Assembly: GCA_018715225.1 (NCBI GenBank)
Contig: DVMB01000065.1
Location: 1 to 22,801 of the forward strand
Origin: Candidatus Onthoplasma faecigallinarum
GTDB taxonomy: Bacteria > Bacillota > Clostridia > Christensenellales > UBA1242
Length of the DNA: 22,801 nucleotides
Reading direction: 5' to 3'
Of this stretch, positions 22,772-22,801 are shown in pieces (position 1 is the stretch's first letter; each line of letters opens with the position of its first letter). Below the pieces are notes generated by a model that was not told where the DNA came from, did not search any database, and saw only the letters and a program-made list of their open reading frames with translations. A program made the position numbers and the translations under genes.

Positions 22772-22801
22772 ACAATGCCTTTACAGACAGCTTATATATA
22801 A

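Noticed and set aside
1..22801. CRISPR array or retron msr/msd
   Set aside because: No regularly spaced direct repeats are visible. The RT leader shows successive hairpins but not the paired a1/a2 repeats and priming-guanosine layout expected of a retron.

Overview
The window is AT-rich, roughly one third G+C. Its gene content points to a low-GC Gram-positive bacterium of the Clostridia type: AddAB rather than RecBCD, Mini-RNase III, a SigH-type sigma factor, a short DnaX, YbaB and RecR in one run, and a YjzC-like small protein. Gene order and the many decayed or truncated genes suggest an uncultured, possibly host-associated lineage; that assignment is inference.

Left part (1-6150), accessory DNA. 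The window opens inside a protein ending in a PD-(D/E)XK-like nuclease domain. Next comes a stand-alone reverse transcriptase (1435-2850, YSDD active site) of the defence (UG/DRT) type. The 230 bases before it carry a near-consensus promoter and a chain of hairpins with long stop-free frames on both strands, including an antisense 47-codon ORF with a perfect Shine-Dalgarno sequence. This looks like a DRT-type RT with its template ncRNA. About 1.1 kb of purine-skewed DNA without a recognisable gene follows, bracketed by a 16-bp direct repeat. Then come a small unknown gene and a large serine recombinase of higher G+C, whose 3' end runs through two terminators into an opposing tRNA-Ser(GCU).

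Centre (6150-18000), core genome. A YjzC-like small protein lies opposite addB-addA (double-strand break repair). Two minus-strand genes of unknown function follow. Then an operon-like run mrnC-rlmB-sigH-dnaX-ybaB-recR (rRNA maturation and modification, sigma factor, replication clamp loader, nucleoid protein, recombination) ends in a terminator at 17961-18007.

Right part (18000-22801), mixed and decayed. It holds a 5'-truncated macrodomain-type sirtuin, a complete miniature transcription unit for a 34-residue protein, a MmcQ/YjbR-family protein, a histidine kinase without its membrane sensor, and a two-helix membrane protein that may be cut short at its C-terminus. An adenylosuccinate-synthetase superfamily protein follows that carries PurZ-like substitutions (WGSCGKGK, PNAGH). 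The window closes with tRNA-Ile(GAU) and tRNA-Ala(UGC) on the minus strand.

Three genes (addB, mrnC, the PurZ-like gene) share the same promoter geometry: -35, 17-bp spacer, TGn plus -10, then exactly 6 bases to the ATG. This predicts leaderless mRNAs. The two strongest discovery leads are the RT/ncRNA locus and the chromosomal PurZ-like enzyme.
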